Assembly: GCA_033980235.1 (NCBI GenBank)
Contig: CM067066.1
Span: 28,495,976-28,559,975, forward strand
DNA: 64,000 nt
Direction of reading: 5' to 3'
Origin: Diadema setosum
Taxonomy: Eukaryota; Echinodermata; Echinoidea; Diadematoida; Diadematidae
Each line of letters starts with the position of its first letter. Within the stretch, counting starts at the first letter, position 1. The notes under the pieces are model-generated. The model had not been told where the DNA came from. It saw only the letters and a program-made list of their open reading frames with translations, and did no database searches. Below, piece after piece: positions 34,969 through 46,500 of this stretch. The position numbers were made by a program, and so were the translations under genes.

Positions 34969-37039
34969 TATTTGGATGGCGATGACTGGCCTCGCTGTTT
35001 TCATCCTTTCTCTACAAAGTGTTGCCAGCATTATGATTCAATGATTCAAACCTTAGTTTCACTTTTTTTCAAAAGAATGTACAAAGACATGTGTGTCATT
35101 GAAAATATACATAACTCGCGAGAGATAACATGTTCATGTTCATGTCTATGTGATTGGCACAAAAAAAAAAGAGACGTACGTACAATTGTATTTATACACT
35201 CTGTGAAAAAAGTGGGGGTACTCACTGAAAAGACCAAGCGTGTTTTGTACATGCATTATGTGGGCACCTCTGAGGAAGGGGGTTAGAGGAGGTGAAGAGC
35301 TTACAACTCCAAAGAGTGCAGGAAACTGGGGAAATATGGAATAGAAAATTTAAAAAAAGTGTGAGAAAAGAAACAGAAAATATGGAGAAGAGAGAGAGAG
35401 AGAGAAGCCTAGATCAATTAAATGGATATATGGGGATGGTGTGGGGGGGGGGGGGGGTGGGTATAGTAGCTCCAGGGGTTTGGCAGGGATCGATCTCTTT
35501 GGAGGGGGAGGCAGTTTTTTTTTTCTTCTTCTTTTTAACCGTAAATTTTCTGAACAGTGTACTTGGCAGGTATTTTTACCAGTGTGATGGAATATGCAAA
35601 CAGACACCATACCCCCATAGTACATGTACATGTATAACATAAAGCTGCCCCTAGCCCCAAATTTGCAAAGAGTCTGCAAGCATGTATGGAAGGTGGATTT
35701 GCAATACTCGGAGGCCCCTAGCTGCATATGATCTCTTGTTTGTTTATTTGTTTGTTTTTCTGTATCTTGGAAATTAATCTATAGGTATTTCATGAAACTT
35801 AGAACATGTAAATATACTCCCTGATAGTGATCTTCTTGGGAGGTTTTCAGATCACTGGTCAGGTAAACATGCAAAAATTACACTCACGGCATGTGAAATA
35901 AAACTATTTTCCATACAGAGAGGTACCTTAGAAACAGGGACGTTGAGTGGGGGGGGGGGGGGGGGGGGTAGTAGTCACCCCTCCCCCTTATTCCTGCGAT
36001 GAGGAAAATTTTCGTGTTTGTTTGACAGAAAATAGTCCAAATATTTTGCGTCGGAAGGTTACAGACTTACAGTTCATACAATCTTGTATTATTCAATTCA
36101 CCGGGAATGTGGAAATTGGCACCATACTTTCATTTTCTTATCGCTCTCTCTTCTTTTGCAGTGGGCTTTGCAAATGAACAATGAGACATGATCTGGACCT
36201 CTTGTAGCATAATTCTGTTTATTTGACCTGTATTGTAGACAAAGACATGAAAGATTTTGAACATGTATATCTTCATCCGGGACTTTTTTTTTTCCATTAT
36301 GTCAACTATATATGCATAAGCCAGATTAATAAGGTACATTCATCATAACAGCACCCGAATTCCACAACTAAGGATTGTTTTTTAATGTGTATGCCATTTT
36401 TTTTGTTGCTCCTTTATTCCATAGGTTACCTATATTGCTATATACAGTAGACCTCGCCTAAGTCGACATCGCATAAGTCGACAACTCGCTTAAGTCGACA
36501 CAATAAAAAAGTCCCGATTTTTGCCTTTGTTATTCCTTGAAAATTTCATCGTCTTAGTCGACATTTATAAGTCGACAACTCGCGTAAGTCGACCTGATTT
36601 TTCAGTGCCAACTGAGCTGAAATACGTGTTAATTCCCTCGTCTAAGTCGACATAATTTTTTGCTCAAAATCTTATCGCCATTCTCTGAAAAAGAATTGTT
36701 TTCCCGCTCCGATTCGCTGCGTTTCTACTCGGTAATTCGCTAGTGTACGGCGCGGTAGCGTTCGCGCCATGCGTCCATTGTCTTGTATGCCAGAATATAG
36801 AAAGGACATACACTCATTTACACTGGAGCATTACATGTAGTATCCAAGACAGTTCACTTTACCCCTTTTCTCCCTCTCGTTTTTCTCAAAACGCACAAAT
36901 TTTTTCCACTTATATGTCCCAGTAGGTATTCATTATCCGAACATGAAATAGGTGTTTTTTGTAAATCCAAATATTCTAACGTTGATTATTCCGAAGCGGT
37001 ATTAAAACCAGGGCCCTTTCTAAAAGATTTATTACAATG

Positions 37040-39760
37040 CAACTCAAAAAATCAAATGCAGGTTTATCAAATCAACGCAACTTTTGCATTTAAACGCAAG
37101 TGGGTTGCTGAAAAGACTTGCGTTTGATAATCATATGAAACTAGAAAATAATTGTTACGAACGTGAAACTCAATTGCGTTTAAACGCAACTCTAAAAATC
37201 AAATTGAAGTCCATCAAATCACACGCAACGATGTATTTTAACGCAAGAGCGTTGCAGAGAAGACTTGCGGTTTTTGTACGAAACTAGAAACTGCGTTTAA
37301 ATAAATCTCTATACATCTTCGAAAGTGCGTTATTGCATTACTTTTTTTCATTTCGTAAGCAAAATAAAAAAATTAAACGCAACTCTGAAAATCAAATGCA
37401 AGTCCATCAAATCACATGGCACGCTGAAAAGACTTGCGTTTGATAATCACACGAAACTAGAAAATTGTTGGAAACTTAAACTCAAATGCGTTTAAACGCA
37501 ACACTAAAAATCAAATGCAAGTCCATCAAATCGCACGGAAAGCTGAAAGACTTGCGTTTGATAATCATACGAAACTAGAAAATTATAGGGAACTTTTTTT
37601 CTAACTCAATTGCGTTTAAACGCAACTCTAAAAATCAAATGCAAGTCCATCATATCACACGTAACGCTGTATTTAAACGCAAGTGCGTTGCAGAGAAGAC
37701 TTGCGGTTTTTGTACGAAACTGTAAGAAATTGTGTTTATACACATCTCTAAACATCTACGGAAGTGTGTTATTGTTTAAAAGACTTGCATTATTTTTTAT
37801 TTCGTAAACAAAATTACAAATTAAATGCAACTCTAAAAATCAAATGGAAATCCATCAAATCACACGGAACGCTGAAAGACTTGCGTTTGATAATCACACG
37901 ATACTAGAAAATTGAAAGGGAACTTTTTTTAAGTCAATTGCGTTTAAAGGCAACTCTAAAAATCAAATGCAAGTCCATCAAATCACGTAACGCTGTATTC
38001 AAACGTAAGAGCGTTGCAGAGAAGACTTGCGGTTTTTTGTACGAAATTTCTATAAGAAATTGCGTTTAAACGCATCTCTAAACATTTACGGAAGTGCGTT
38101 ATTGTTTAAAAGACTTATCGTAAGCAAAATTAAAAATTAAACGCAATTCTGAAAATCAAATACAAGTCCATCAAATCACACGGAACGCTGAAAAGACTTG
38201 CGTTTGATAATAACACAAAACTAGAAAATTGTATGAAATTTAAACTCAATTGCGTTTAAACGCAACTCTAACTAGAAATGTCGCTTTGGCGACTGGTATG
38301 CCTCCGCCATAATGCATGATTTTCCCAATAGGTCTAGATAGTACATGTGGACACTGTGTGGTTACATTTTCACAAAACTGGCAAATATTGGAATGACAAG
38401 TTTGTCACAAATGTGTTGAATGTTCACCTTCCTTGACGTAGGTTTTATTTAATGAATAGGAGAGCATGTATCTAGGGATTTAAGGACTTTAACTTGACTT
38501 TGACCCATTCATACATTTAGGCATTGAGTAATTTTCAAGGTACAGGTGTGGAGAAAAAGTGCAATTTCTGAATTGAATAGTAAATTGTTACCATTTTCAT
38601 CTGGCCCTTGACCCTAAAATTCATAAGATAAGTACTTTCAGGTAGAACATGCATAATATGTACTAAGTTTCAAGGTAACTTGAGCCACTTCCGAGATATG
38701 GAGGAAAAAAGTTAGTTCAGCACTTTCACTTGATCTTTGACCTTTTGACCTTTGAGGCAAAAAGAGAAAAAAAAAAAACTTTCCAGAGAATTTCTACTAG
38801 GTTACACACGCATACACCAATTGTAATAAAATAACCCTGCTGGCATTGCATAAATATGAGGGTAATAGTAACATTTTGAAGTCTTGAACTTGACCTTTGA
38901 CCCCTGACCTTTGACCCCATGAACCCTACATTCTCTAGATAATCACTTCCAGTCAGTACATGTATATACTATGTTCCATGAAGATATCTTGAACAATTTT
39001 CCAAGGTACGGAGAAAAAAAAAAGAAGTTTTAATATTTTTAAATGACCTTTTCACCTTTGACCTTTGACCTCATGACCCAAACTGTCACCAGAGAATCTT
39101 AATTGGGTAATACATGTATACACTAAGTTTCAAGAAAATCTCTTCAGGCATTCAATAGATATGGTGGAAATAGTGAAATTTTATGTATTTGACCCTGACC
39201 TTTTGACCTTTGACCTTTGACCTCATGAGACAAACTTTCACCAGAGAATCTTAATTAGGTAAAACATGTATACACTAAGTTTCGAGAAAATATCTTCAGG
39301 CATTCAATAGATATGGTGGAAATAGTGAAATTTTATGTATTTGACCTTTAACTTTTGACCTTTGACCTTGAGCATGTGCACCCAAAAGTTGATAGGCACA
39401 ACTTCACCCCCTAATACACATACATGCCAAGTTTCATTAGGATACCTCAACAGGTTTCGATAGTTACCTTGTCCACAAAATTCATTACGGACGGACGGAA
39501 GGACGGACGGACGGAAGGACGGACGGACGGACGGACAACCCGAAAACATAATGCCTCCGGCACCACTTCGTGGCGGAGGCATAAAAATCAAAAGCAAGTC
39601 CGTCAAATCACAAGCAACGCTGTTTTTAAAACGCAAGAGCGTTGCAGAAAAGACTTGCGGTTCTTGTCCGAAACTAGAAACTGCGTTTAAACGTATAAAA
39701 ATGTACGGAAGTGCGTTATTGTTGAAAAGGCTCGAATTATTTTTTATTTCGTAACAGAAC
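37040..39760 (+). repeat. Tandem array with aaacgcaactctaaaaatca units
   Basis: Degenerate units recur at about 37051, 37190, 37390, 37510, 37630, 37835, 37960, 38155 and 39585. Each has aaaatcaaatgcaagtccat, then acgctg, then gacttgcgtttgataatcac and cgaaactagaaa. Two unit forms alternate, one with gcgttgcagagaagacttgc and tttttgtacgaaact and one without. The array lies inside the 4.2-kb element and is split by a younger insertion at 38271. Confidence 0.85.
38271..39581 (-). mobile_element. 1.3-kb tgcctccgcca element, reverse copy
   Basis: One edge is TA (38269-38270) then actagaaatgtcgctttgg and tatgcctccgcca. The other edge is (gacgg)n, cataatgcctccggcaccac, ttcgtggcggaggca then TA (39582-39583). 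Because it sits inside a tandem array, the neighbouring units show the empty site (ctctaaaaatca) and confirm a TA duplication. The middle has many tgacctttgacc repeats (38740-39370) and no conserved coding frame. The opposite-strand relative is at 59824-61124. Confidence 0.85.
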
Positions 39761-41129
39761 TTTCGCCGTGACCGAACTTAGTCTGCACTTGCAGGGGAAA
39801 GACATCGCAACATTTACACGTTTCAAACTACCGAAACGCATGCTGCTTCACAAAATGTCAATGAAAAAAATGATAACGAATTATTGTTGAAGTTCGCTAT
39901 GCCGAAGTTTTAAATCTCAGTCCAAAGTTAAATTAGTCCGACAATGGGAAGAGGTTTGTTTTTACGAAGGTTATAGTAGTCCGAAAGATGTCGTTTTCGG
40001 ATAAACAAACTTTTCTTCTTCTTTTTATTTCAGACAGGCCCGCGCCGTACAGAGCGGTAATGTTGCGAATCGGAGCGCGAGAAAAATTTATTTTCAGAGT
40101 ATGACAATACAAATTTAAGCATAAGAAATATGGCGACTTAGGGAAGGAAAATCACACATTTTCAACTCAGTCGGCTGAAAAATAATCTCGACAGAATCAT
40201 GCAAAATCACACGCATATCTTCCCAGCAACGCACTTAATTTAAATCGCAAAGTTTAATGCAATTTCGGGGAATTTGCCTTTGATATTTCAAATCAAATTT
40301 AAAACGTTAAGTGTCTAGAAACGGGCCTAGGTTTCCGATCCCGCTCTCTCAAAATCTCTCTAGAGATTTGGGAATTGTGCATTGCCGTTGCTAACCCGCG
40401 CAAGATTTATGCATGAACTGAAACATTATTGTTGCTTATGTCAGTAGGCATGTTTTGGCGGCAAAAGGAGTTAGATATGGGTAGCGATCCGCATCGTGAT
40501 CCAAATCTTACTCTGTACAGGGGAAATTAATTTTCATTTATAAGTCGACAAAATGTCGACTTACGCGTAAGTCGACATTCGCGTAAGTCGACGTGTTTTG
40601 CTCAGTCCCGATTATGTCGACTTACGCGAGGTTGACTGTATTCCGAGAAAAATAATCGTCTAAAAATATACTGAACATCCCTCCCCTTAAAGTTCCGCGC
40701 TCTATAGGCAAGATTATGACATATTATGTACCTTTTATTCAACTAAATGCAACCTATTACATTTAATTTTTACGTATGAACATATTCTAAATCATTCATT
40801 CATTCAAAAATATCTATTTTCGCAGTTTTTGGTACACGGATATCGATTAAAAACCATCCACAATCATGGATCCTCCCGTGGTAGAAGAATCGACAAGCAA
40901 TCCCCTTGAGTCGTCATAACAACATTATGCTTCTTTTCAATATCTATCCGCGCAACCAACCTTTCTCACATAAAACTATAATATTTTCCTCACATACATA
41001 CACTCATATCACTTATAATAAGGGGCTGACATTCAAATAAAGATGATAAGCTATTTTGCACTCTAAAGCAGACATTCTTTAATGAACTATATCATCACCG
41101 CGTAGTTAAATGTTTGTTATGGTGATTTA

Positions 41130-41420
41130 ACAGTGCATGCATTGGAAATTGAGGTGGAACAATCCACGCATGCACTGTTTTTTGTCGGCCGATCAAGCGG
41201 TCACCCCGGCGGCCGCGGCCGTCCGTTCCGTTTCAAACGTGAAGCCTGTGTGCATGTTGATACACTGGTGCCATACACACGACGAGACTGTGTGTGTGTT
41301 GTACACGTTCGTTTCGACTCCGTTTACGTTTGTCTACTCGGATGCTACGCGACGAATGAAGGGTTCCACCGCCGGTATTTATACGGTATTCCACGGTGGG
41401 TGTACTCACTAGAATAATTT
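41130..41420. promoter_or_regulatory. CpG-rich stretch upstream of the ZDHHC gene
   Basis: A GC-rich segment (cggccgatcaagcggtcacc, ggcggccgcggccgtccg, and further CG dinucleotides to about 41400) stands in AT-rich DNA. The ZDHHC start codon lies in an exon with an upstream acceptor, so a separate 5' non-coding exon must exist; this stretch is a reasonable place for it, with a possible donor gtgggt at about 41395. A short inverted repeat (acagtgcatgc and gcatgcactgt) is at its left edge. Inference only. Confidence 0.35.
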
Positions 41421-41731
41421 AGATCTCTACTGTAGAAAACTAAAATACAATTGTAGGACCTACTTGGCTTTGATGCTGTGGACCAACGTTGTCGTTACCG
41501 AATGACGTACACAAGACCGGCAATGCCAATGCAATGCCAATGGCTTGCTGAATTTCTCGAGTCTGGAACCGGAGGATCGAGGAGTCAGTAAAAATCGTAT
41601 CCATACAACACCAGCAGCACTAACGACGTTAGCGGCTCTGCGGTGGATTTCACGTTGTGCACCATACGACATGTAGGGCCTAGTCTACATCTGTGTGATT
41701 GTGACTGTGATTTTGTTGGTAGGTATCTGCT

Positions 41732-41858
41732 TTGACCGACAAGTATGTCTAATTCCGCGAAAAACTTCTCATTTATAGTAGTGACATAAACTGACCCAGC
41801 AAATGTCATCATTATAAATGAGAAGTTTTTCGCGGAATTAGACAAACTTGTCGGTCAA
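41732..41858. mobile_element. 127-bp foldback with 46-bp inverted repeats and 9-bp duplication
   Basis: The arm 41732-41777 (ttgaccgacaagtatgtcta...) is complementary to 41813-41858 with a single mismatch. The element is bordered on both sides by the same nine bases gtatctgct (41723-41731 and 41859-41867). A 9-bp target duplication with long inverted ends is characteristic of Mutator-like (MULE) elements. It has no coding capacity. Confidence 0.88.
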
Positions 41859-42431
41859 GTATCTGCTGTAAATTTACGTTGAATAGAAATTGGGATTAGA
41901 TTTAACTCGGCTATGGTGGATCCCCCCTGTTTAAATCTTATCATTTTATTTTTAGCGGGCAATTACTGCTGTCGAAATGCTGAATAGACTTGTCTATACG
42001 GCCTTGAAAAGACTTCGAGTTTTAGGTTCAGAACAATTGTGTTTTGCTACTTTTTTGGTTGAAGCCGAGGCCCGAGCGAGCTCGAGCCGAGGTCGTAGTG
42101 TGGAGCAAACACCACAGGCACAGCTTAGAATCTAGATTCTATGTTCAAGGGGATGACACCCTGATAGGGGTCCAACTCTAACGTAAACGGCATATTAATT
42201 GTTACAGACACTCGAGAGTGGGACAGATGCTTACAATATTAGCCACAGCCCTGTACTGTAGTGTTGCTGTACAAAGCAAGTCACACAGCATGTCTGATCG
42301 GGCTATTAAACTAAAACACTTGTGAATGTCAGCATGGTCGGTCAATGTAAATTTACTAAATATCATTGCGTCTAAATATAACCGTTAATTTGATAACACT
42401 AAAGAACACAACATAGATAAGCTTGACCGAA

Positions 42432-43060
42432 AGATCAGTCTGTATCTGGTCGTCGGGGATATGCTCCGTGGAGACTGCATCTGGCCTCACGGATCCCTTC
42501 GAGGAGAGTGATAATGTTTAAATTGTATACTAGACTCCTCCGGACAGATGGATCTTTCTGTCTAAGCTAACCTAGATATCTGTGACCCGCCCGGACATTA
42601 CAACTGTAGCCTAATGTGTTAGATCAGATCAGGTCAGGTTCTGAAACCATTAACAGGAGGTTGTTTCAGAGCCAGCTCCTTGGAATCTAGGCCATAGCAG
42701 CCTCGAAGATCCTCGGCTGCAGTCATATTATTAATGCTCGGGGGTTCAAGCGGCAAATTTTTTGCCAACTTTGCCAACTTATCACTGAGGGTCATTGCTG
42801 TCAAAACGTAAACAAACCAGGCGTCATGACCAACAGCTGCTGATAAACGCCACACGAGTTGGACACTTGCGCTCAATCACATGTGCGGTTTTGATTTGAA
42901 GAGATAAAAACCCGAAAAATCGGTCTGTACATGTATCTTGTCGGGATTTTGTTCTGCAAAGACTACCTCTGGCTTCACAGAATTCCTTTGGAGGAGAGCC
43001 ATAAATAATCTAAGTACAAAAATTATCAAAAAACTTTGGATAGATGAATTTTTCTGTCCA
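42432..43060. repeat. Diverged direct repeat
   Basis: The segment about 42432-42575 (gatcagtctgtatctggtcg, tctggcctcacggat, gaggagagtgat, ggacagatggatctttctgt) is echoed at about 42917-43060 (atcggtctgtacatg, tctggcttcacagaat, gaggagagccat, ggatagatgaatttttctgt). The copies flank the - strand frame at 42634-42876. Confidence 0.6.
42634..42876 (-). CDS. Unassigned open frame, possible exon of a divergent gene
   Basis: The 80-codon - strand frame has an internal Met (about 42810) followed by TLSDKLAKLAKNLPLEPPSI, NNMTAAEDLRGCYGLDSKEL and ALKQPPVNGFRT. The composition (balanced charges, no low complexity) looks more protein-like than the surrounding chance frames. It lies upstream of, and divergent to, the ZDHHC gene. 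I do not recognise it, no convincing donor follows, and no further exons were found. Chance or transposon origin remains possible. Confidence 0.22.
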   Translation of the reverse strand: MSASVQLVWRLSAAVGHDAWFVYVLTAMTLSDKLAKLAKNLPLEPPSINNMTAAEDLRGCYGLDSKELALKQPPVNGFRT

Positions 43061-43329
43061 CAAAAACAAACAAACCCATGCTTTGTATCTGAGGGGAACT
43101 CCGTTACCGTGGAAACTGAGCCAGTTGAGCCTGCTTGGGTGAAACCAGCCCAAGCAGTTTAAACAGACAATGTACTTGAAATGTTTTATAGTACAGTGTA
43201 TACATGATCATAATTATGTAGATGCTGCACAGGAGTGCAGCTCCATACAGAATTGGCAAGTTTGTCAATTTACATACTGTATAAGAATGTGGTATTGATA
43301 GCTTTTAAAATTGTATTTCAGGTTCTACA

Positions 43330-43335
43330 ATGTAG
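43330..43335 (+). promoter_or_regulatory. Start-stop upstream ORF (ATG TAG) in the ZDHHC 5' UTR
   Basis: After the acceptor (tttcag, ending 43321) the exon reads gttctacaATGTAGATAGACATG. The first ATG is followed at once by TAG in the frame of the main ATG (43342). The in-frame stop shows that translation of the enzyme cannot start further upstream in this exon. Minimal AUG-stop elements are known to hold ribosomes and lower downstream translation. Confidence 0.6.
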
Positions 43336-43341
43336 ATAGAC

Positions 43342-43587
43342 ATGAAGTCAAAGAGTAGAAGTGGAAAGTCAACGGCAGACTCGAGTGAGGGCGCAAGCGG
43401 GGGAGGAGGTGGCGGTGGTGATGCCCAGACTGCATCCTTCAGGCGAACACCGCGTCAAAATGGCTGGAGCTGCCCTTCGCACCCACTGCAGTTTGTGGCG
43501 TGGTTCTTCTTGATCTCATTTAACATCATCTATCATGGCGTTGTGGTGCCCGTCCTACCCTACGAATGGCAACCAGCTGGATATATT
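43342..43587 (+). CDS. ZDHHC exon 1 (coding): N-terminus and TM1
   Basis: It encodes residues 1-82, including a Gly-rich run (GGGGGGG), the family signature [17 protein letters not shown] and TM1, and ends at PAGYI before gtatcc. The exon also contains 20 bases of 5' UTR from 43322. Confidence 0.93.
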
Positions 43588-46500
43588 GTATCCTTCAAAC
43601 ATGTGTCATTTACATACTCATTCCTTTCTCTCTCAAAAACAAAAATACTTCACTGTGTAACATATATTATTAGTACTTGTACAGTACCAGGGAATGGAAG
43701 GGAAACATGATACACTTGCTTTATTCTGAAATATCAATATGCAGTGAAAATCATCAAAGTACACTGAAGATATTTCCCCCGGTAGAGGTCTTTGTGGGAG
43801 CTATGTGCGACCGGAAGAGGTCATATTGTACATGTATAAAGTTTTGAATAATTCCTTAAATAAACTTGAGTGTTCACTTACAATGTAGGGCTATCTGAGC
43901 ATGCATTCTAGTGGAAGTGTATATCAGTTATGCTTGTTGTCCACAATAACAACCTTTATGCAAGGTAGACATTTTGTTTCTAAAGCCATAAGGTTTGTTT
44001 CTGTTGTAATGTTGGATTTACTCATACATGTATGTTTTGATTTTCTTTTTGGAGCTATTTCGTGATTGGTTTTGACAATATAATGTCATATTTCTGATGT
44101 CTGCCACATCAATGTAATGCAATGTTACATTGACATTCCTATATTGTGAACTTCATTCCCATCTTTTACAGACTTTTTGAAATCAAAATGGCAAACCTCT
44201 GTTGGTCCATGTCCAGAAAACATGATCAAGGTCAGCAGTACTAATTCATAGTGAGCAAAGTGTGATCTTTCTCCTTTACCCAGTAAATTTCATGCACATG
44301 TCTATAGTATTTATCTGACATTGTATTGAGGAATTCATGATCATATGTACATTACATGGTAGTAGGGGGTAAAAAAAGTAGTTAGCAGTGTAAAATGCTG
44401 AATGAATAGGAGTATTGTCAACCTACATGTACTTCAGATCCAGAAACTTGAAAAGAAGAAAAGAATTATTGTAATTTGCTCTGCTGGAACAGAAAAGGTG
44501 GTTAGTTGAACTTAACCAGCACCTGTGGCTACAGATCGTTGGACTGGCTGTGCTGTGCCACGTGATTGCCCATATCACCTGCCTGACGATCAACCCTGGC
44601 GACCCAAACACCTTTAAGAGGAAGCAGAAGCAGATGCCGACATTTGATCGCTCTCAGCATGCTCATGTGATAGAGAACAACCACTGCTATTTGTGTGAGG
44701 TGAACGTGTAAGTGCACATTGTTCATGCTGTCCAAGTTTGCCATGCGATGTAACCTGCAATATCTATTTCTGCCATCATATTCACTGTATGGCATGCATT
44801 TGATAACTGTCGAAATTGTAGCTTATGATAGAAGGTGCTAGATATCTTGTGGTACAGTCAAACCTGCCTATAGGAACCACCTGATGGAGACAAAAAAGAT
44901 GGCCGCTAGAGACTGGTGGCCGCCATATACAGGGTATTGAACATAGGCGTTTTCACATCAGCCAGATAAAAATCCCCGCTCGAGATATTTTCCGCGATCG
45001 CAAATTAGCACGCTATTTCATTTCCTATTCACATCGGCCCGAAGAGAATTAGCCTGAAATTTTTTTCGAGCTAATTCGACAGCTGAGCATGCGCAAACTA
45101 TACCAGTAGAGTGCACGCTTTCAAAAAAATTACCCGCGTGATCGCCATTTTTGTGTGCGAGTTGCCTCAACCGATTGATCGATTACACTACATGCACGTT
45201 TTGTTTATTAGTTGTTCCGATCTCACTGATTTCCTGCTCCAGATTTGTTCAGTTTTGTGTTTTATTTTATTCATTCATCGGTCGTGGAAGTTGACGAAAC
45301 CCTGCTTAATATTATGATGCGAAAGAGAAGACGCAGTGAGGAGAGGAATCGTGAACGATTCTTGGAATTTGTGAAGAGAAGGAACCGTTCATTTCTTCTG
45401 CTCACTGCCATGGTCGGGTCACACACGCTAGGCATGATGGGATGCATTGTGCTAATTTGTTGAGGCGATTTCACATTATCAAATAGCGCGCTAGTTTGCA
45501 AATTATCCCGCTATTTCGGAAATTTCCCGAGTTGGACTCGAGAAATTTTCTCGATCAGAGCGATAAAATTAGTGCGCTAATTTGTATTCACATTATCAAA
45601 TAGTGCGCTTTTTCATGATTGGGTTAATTTTCCAAGTCAGAAAATAGTGCGCCATTTCAAAACATCGGGCTGACGTGAAAACGCCTATGAGGTATCTTTT
45701 CAGGGGAATTTTATTCAGCAGCCGTATATATGGCAGGTGGCCACTAAGGCATGTTTGACTACATATTTGTATGATATTCTTGAGATACAAGTCTTTTGCC
45801 CTCAGTCTGAACTTGTTTTATTAGCTGCTTTGAATTTCACTGTATATTCAGAAATATGACTCTGAAATTAATATCTGCACCAGGTGTGCATGCAGATTCT
45901 TTTCTCTTTTTTTTTTCGTAGCATGATTTTGACATGCTGTTTATCATCAGTTTTTGAAACGTTCATTCTACTGTCAAAAGGAAGGAAGGTTATTAAGTCA
46001 TCACATGGACATCTTTGTAAAAATCTTTGATTGTGACATGGATGGCTAATGATGCATAAAACTCTTGTCTCTGTTCATCATTGAGAGTGATCTCATGTGT
46101 CATGGCTGTGTTGAGTATAACCTGTTTGTGACATCATTCCTGACACTGAATGTTTCCCTCCCTGCAGAGACAAGTCCTCCAAACACTGCAGCGCTTGTAA
46201 CAAGTGTGTCATAGGGTTTGACCATCACTGCAAATGGCTCAACAACTGCATTGGTGCAAGAAATTACAGGTGAAACCTTTGCGTTCATGCAGACTTTTTT
46301 GAGGAAAGATGTTAGTTCAAATGGTTCAAGCATTGCTCAAGCTGTGCAAGTTTGATTAAAGGGAAGGTACAGTATTGGTGGAGATGAGATTTGGGCTTTT
46401 AACTTTTTGCGAGATACCAAGAAAACACCTAGGAAATAGTACAGAGCATACCATTTTAAGAGGAATTCAAAGTTTATTTGATGAAAATCGGGTTTGGAAT

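Larger units (their letters stand above)
36445..40638. mobile_element. 4.2-kb composite non-autonomous element, pogo/Tigger-like ends
   Basis: The left end TA-CAGTAGACCTCGCCTAAG is followed by several aagtcgaca motifs. The right end has mirrored tgtcgacttacgcg motifs and finishes cgcgaggttgACTG-TA (TA at 36443-36444 and 40639-40640). Sub-terminal parts also pair, for example cccgctccgattcgc near 36706 with gcgaatcggagcg near 40069. No transposase-like frame is present. The inside holds a tandem array (about 37040-38270, continuing 39582-39760) interrupted by the 1.3-kb element 38271-39581. Such CAGT...ACTG ends with TA duplication are typical of pogo/Tigger elements. Confidence 0.8.

Noticed and set aside
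35292..35727. Frames on both strands near 35.3-35.7 kb
   Set aside because: Both run through a G15 run and gaga/tctt tracts; low-complexity translation without domain.
39488..39536. Regular ggacggac repeats considered as a CRISPR or satellite
   Set aside because: A simple 4-8 base microsatellite inside the 1.3-kb element, without spacers.
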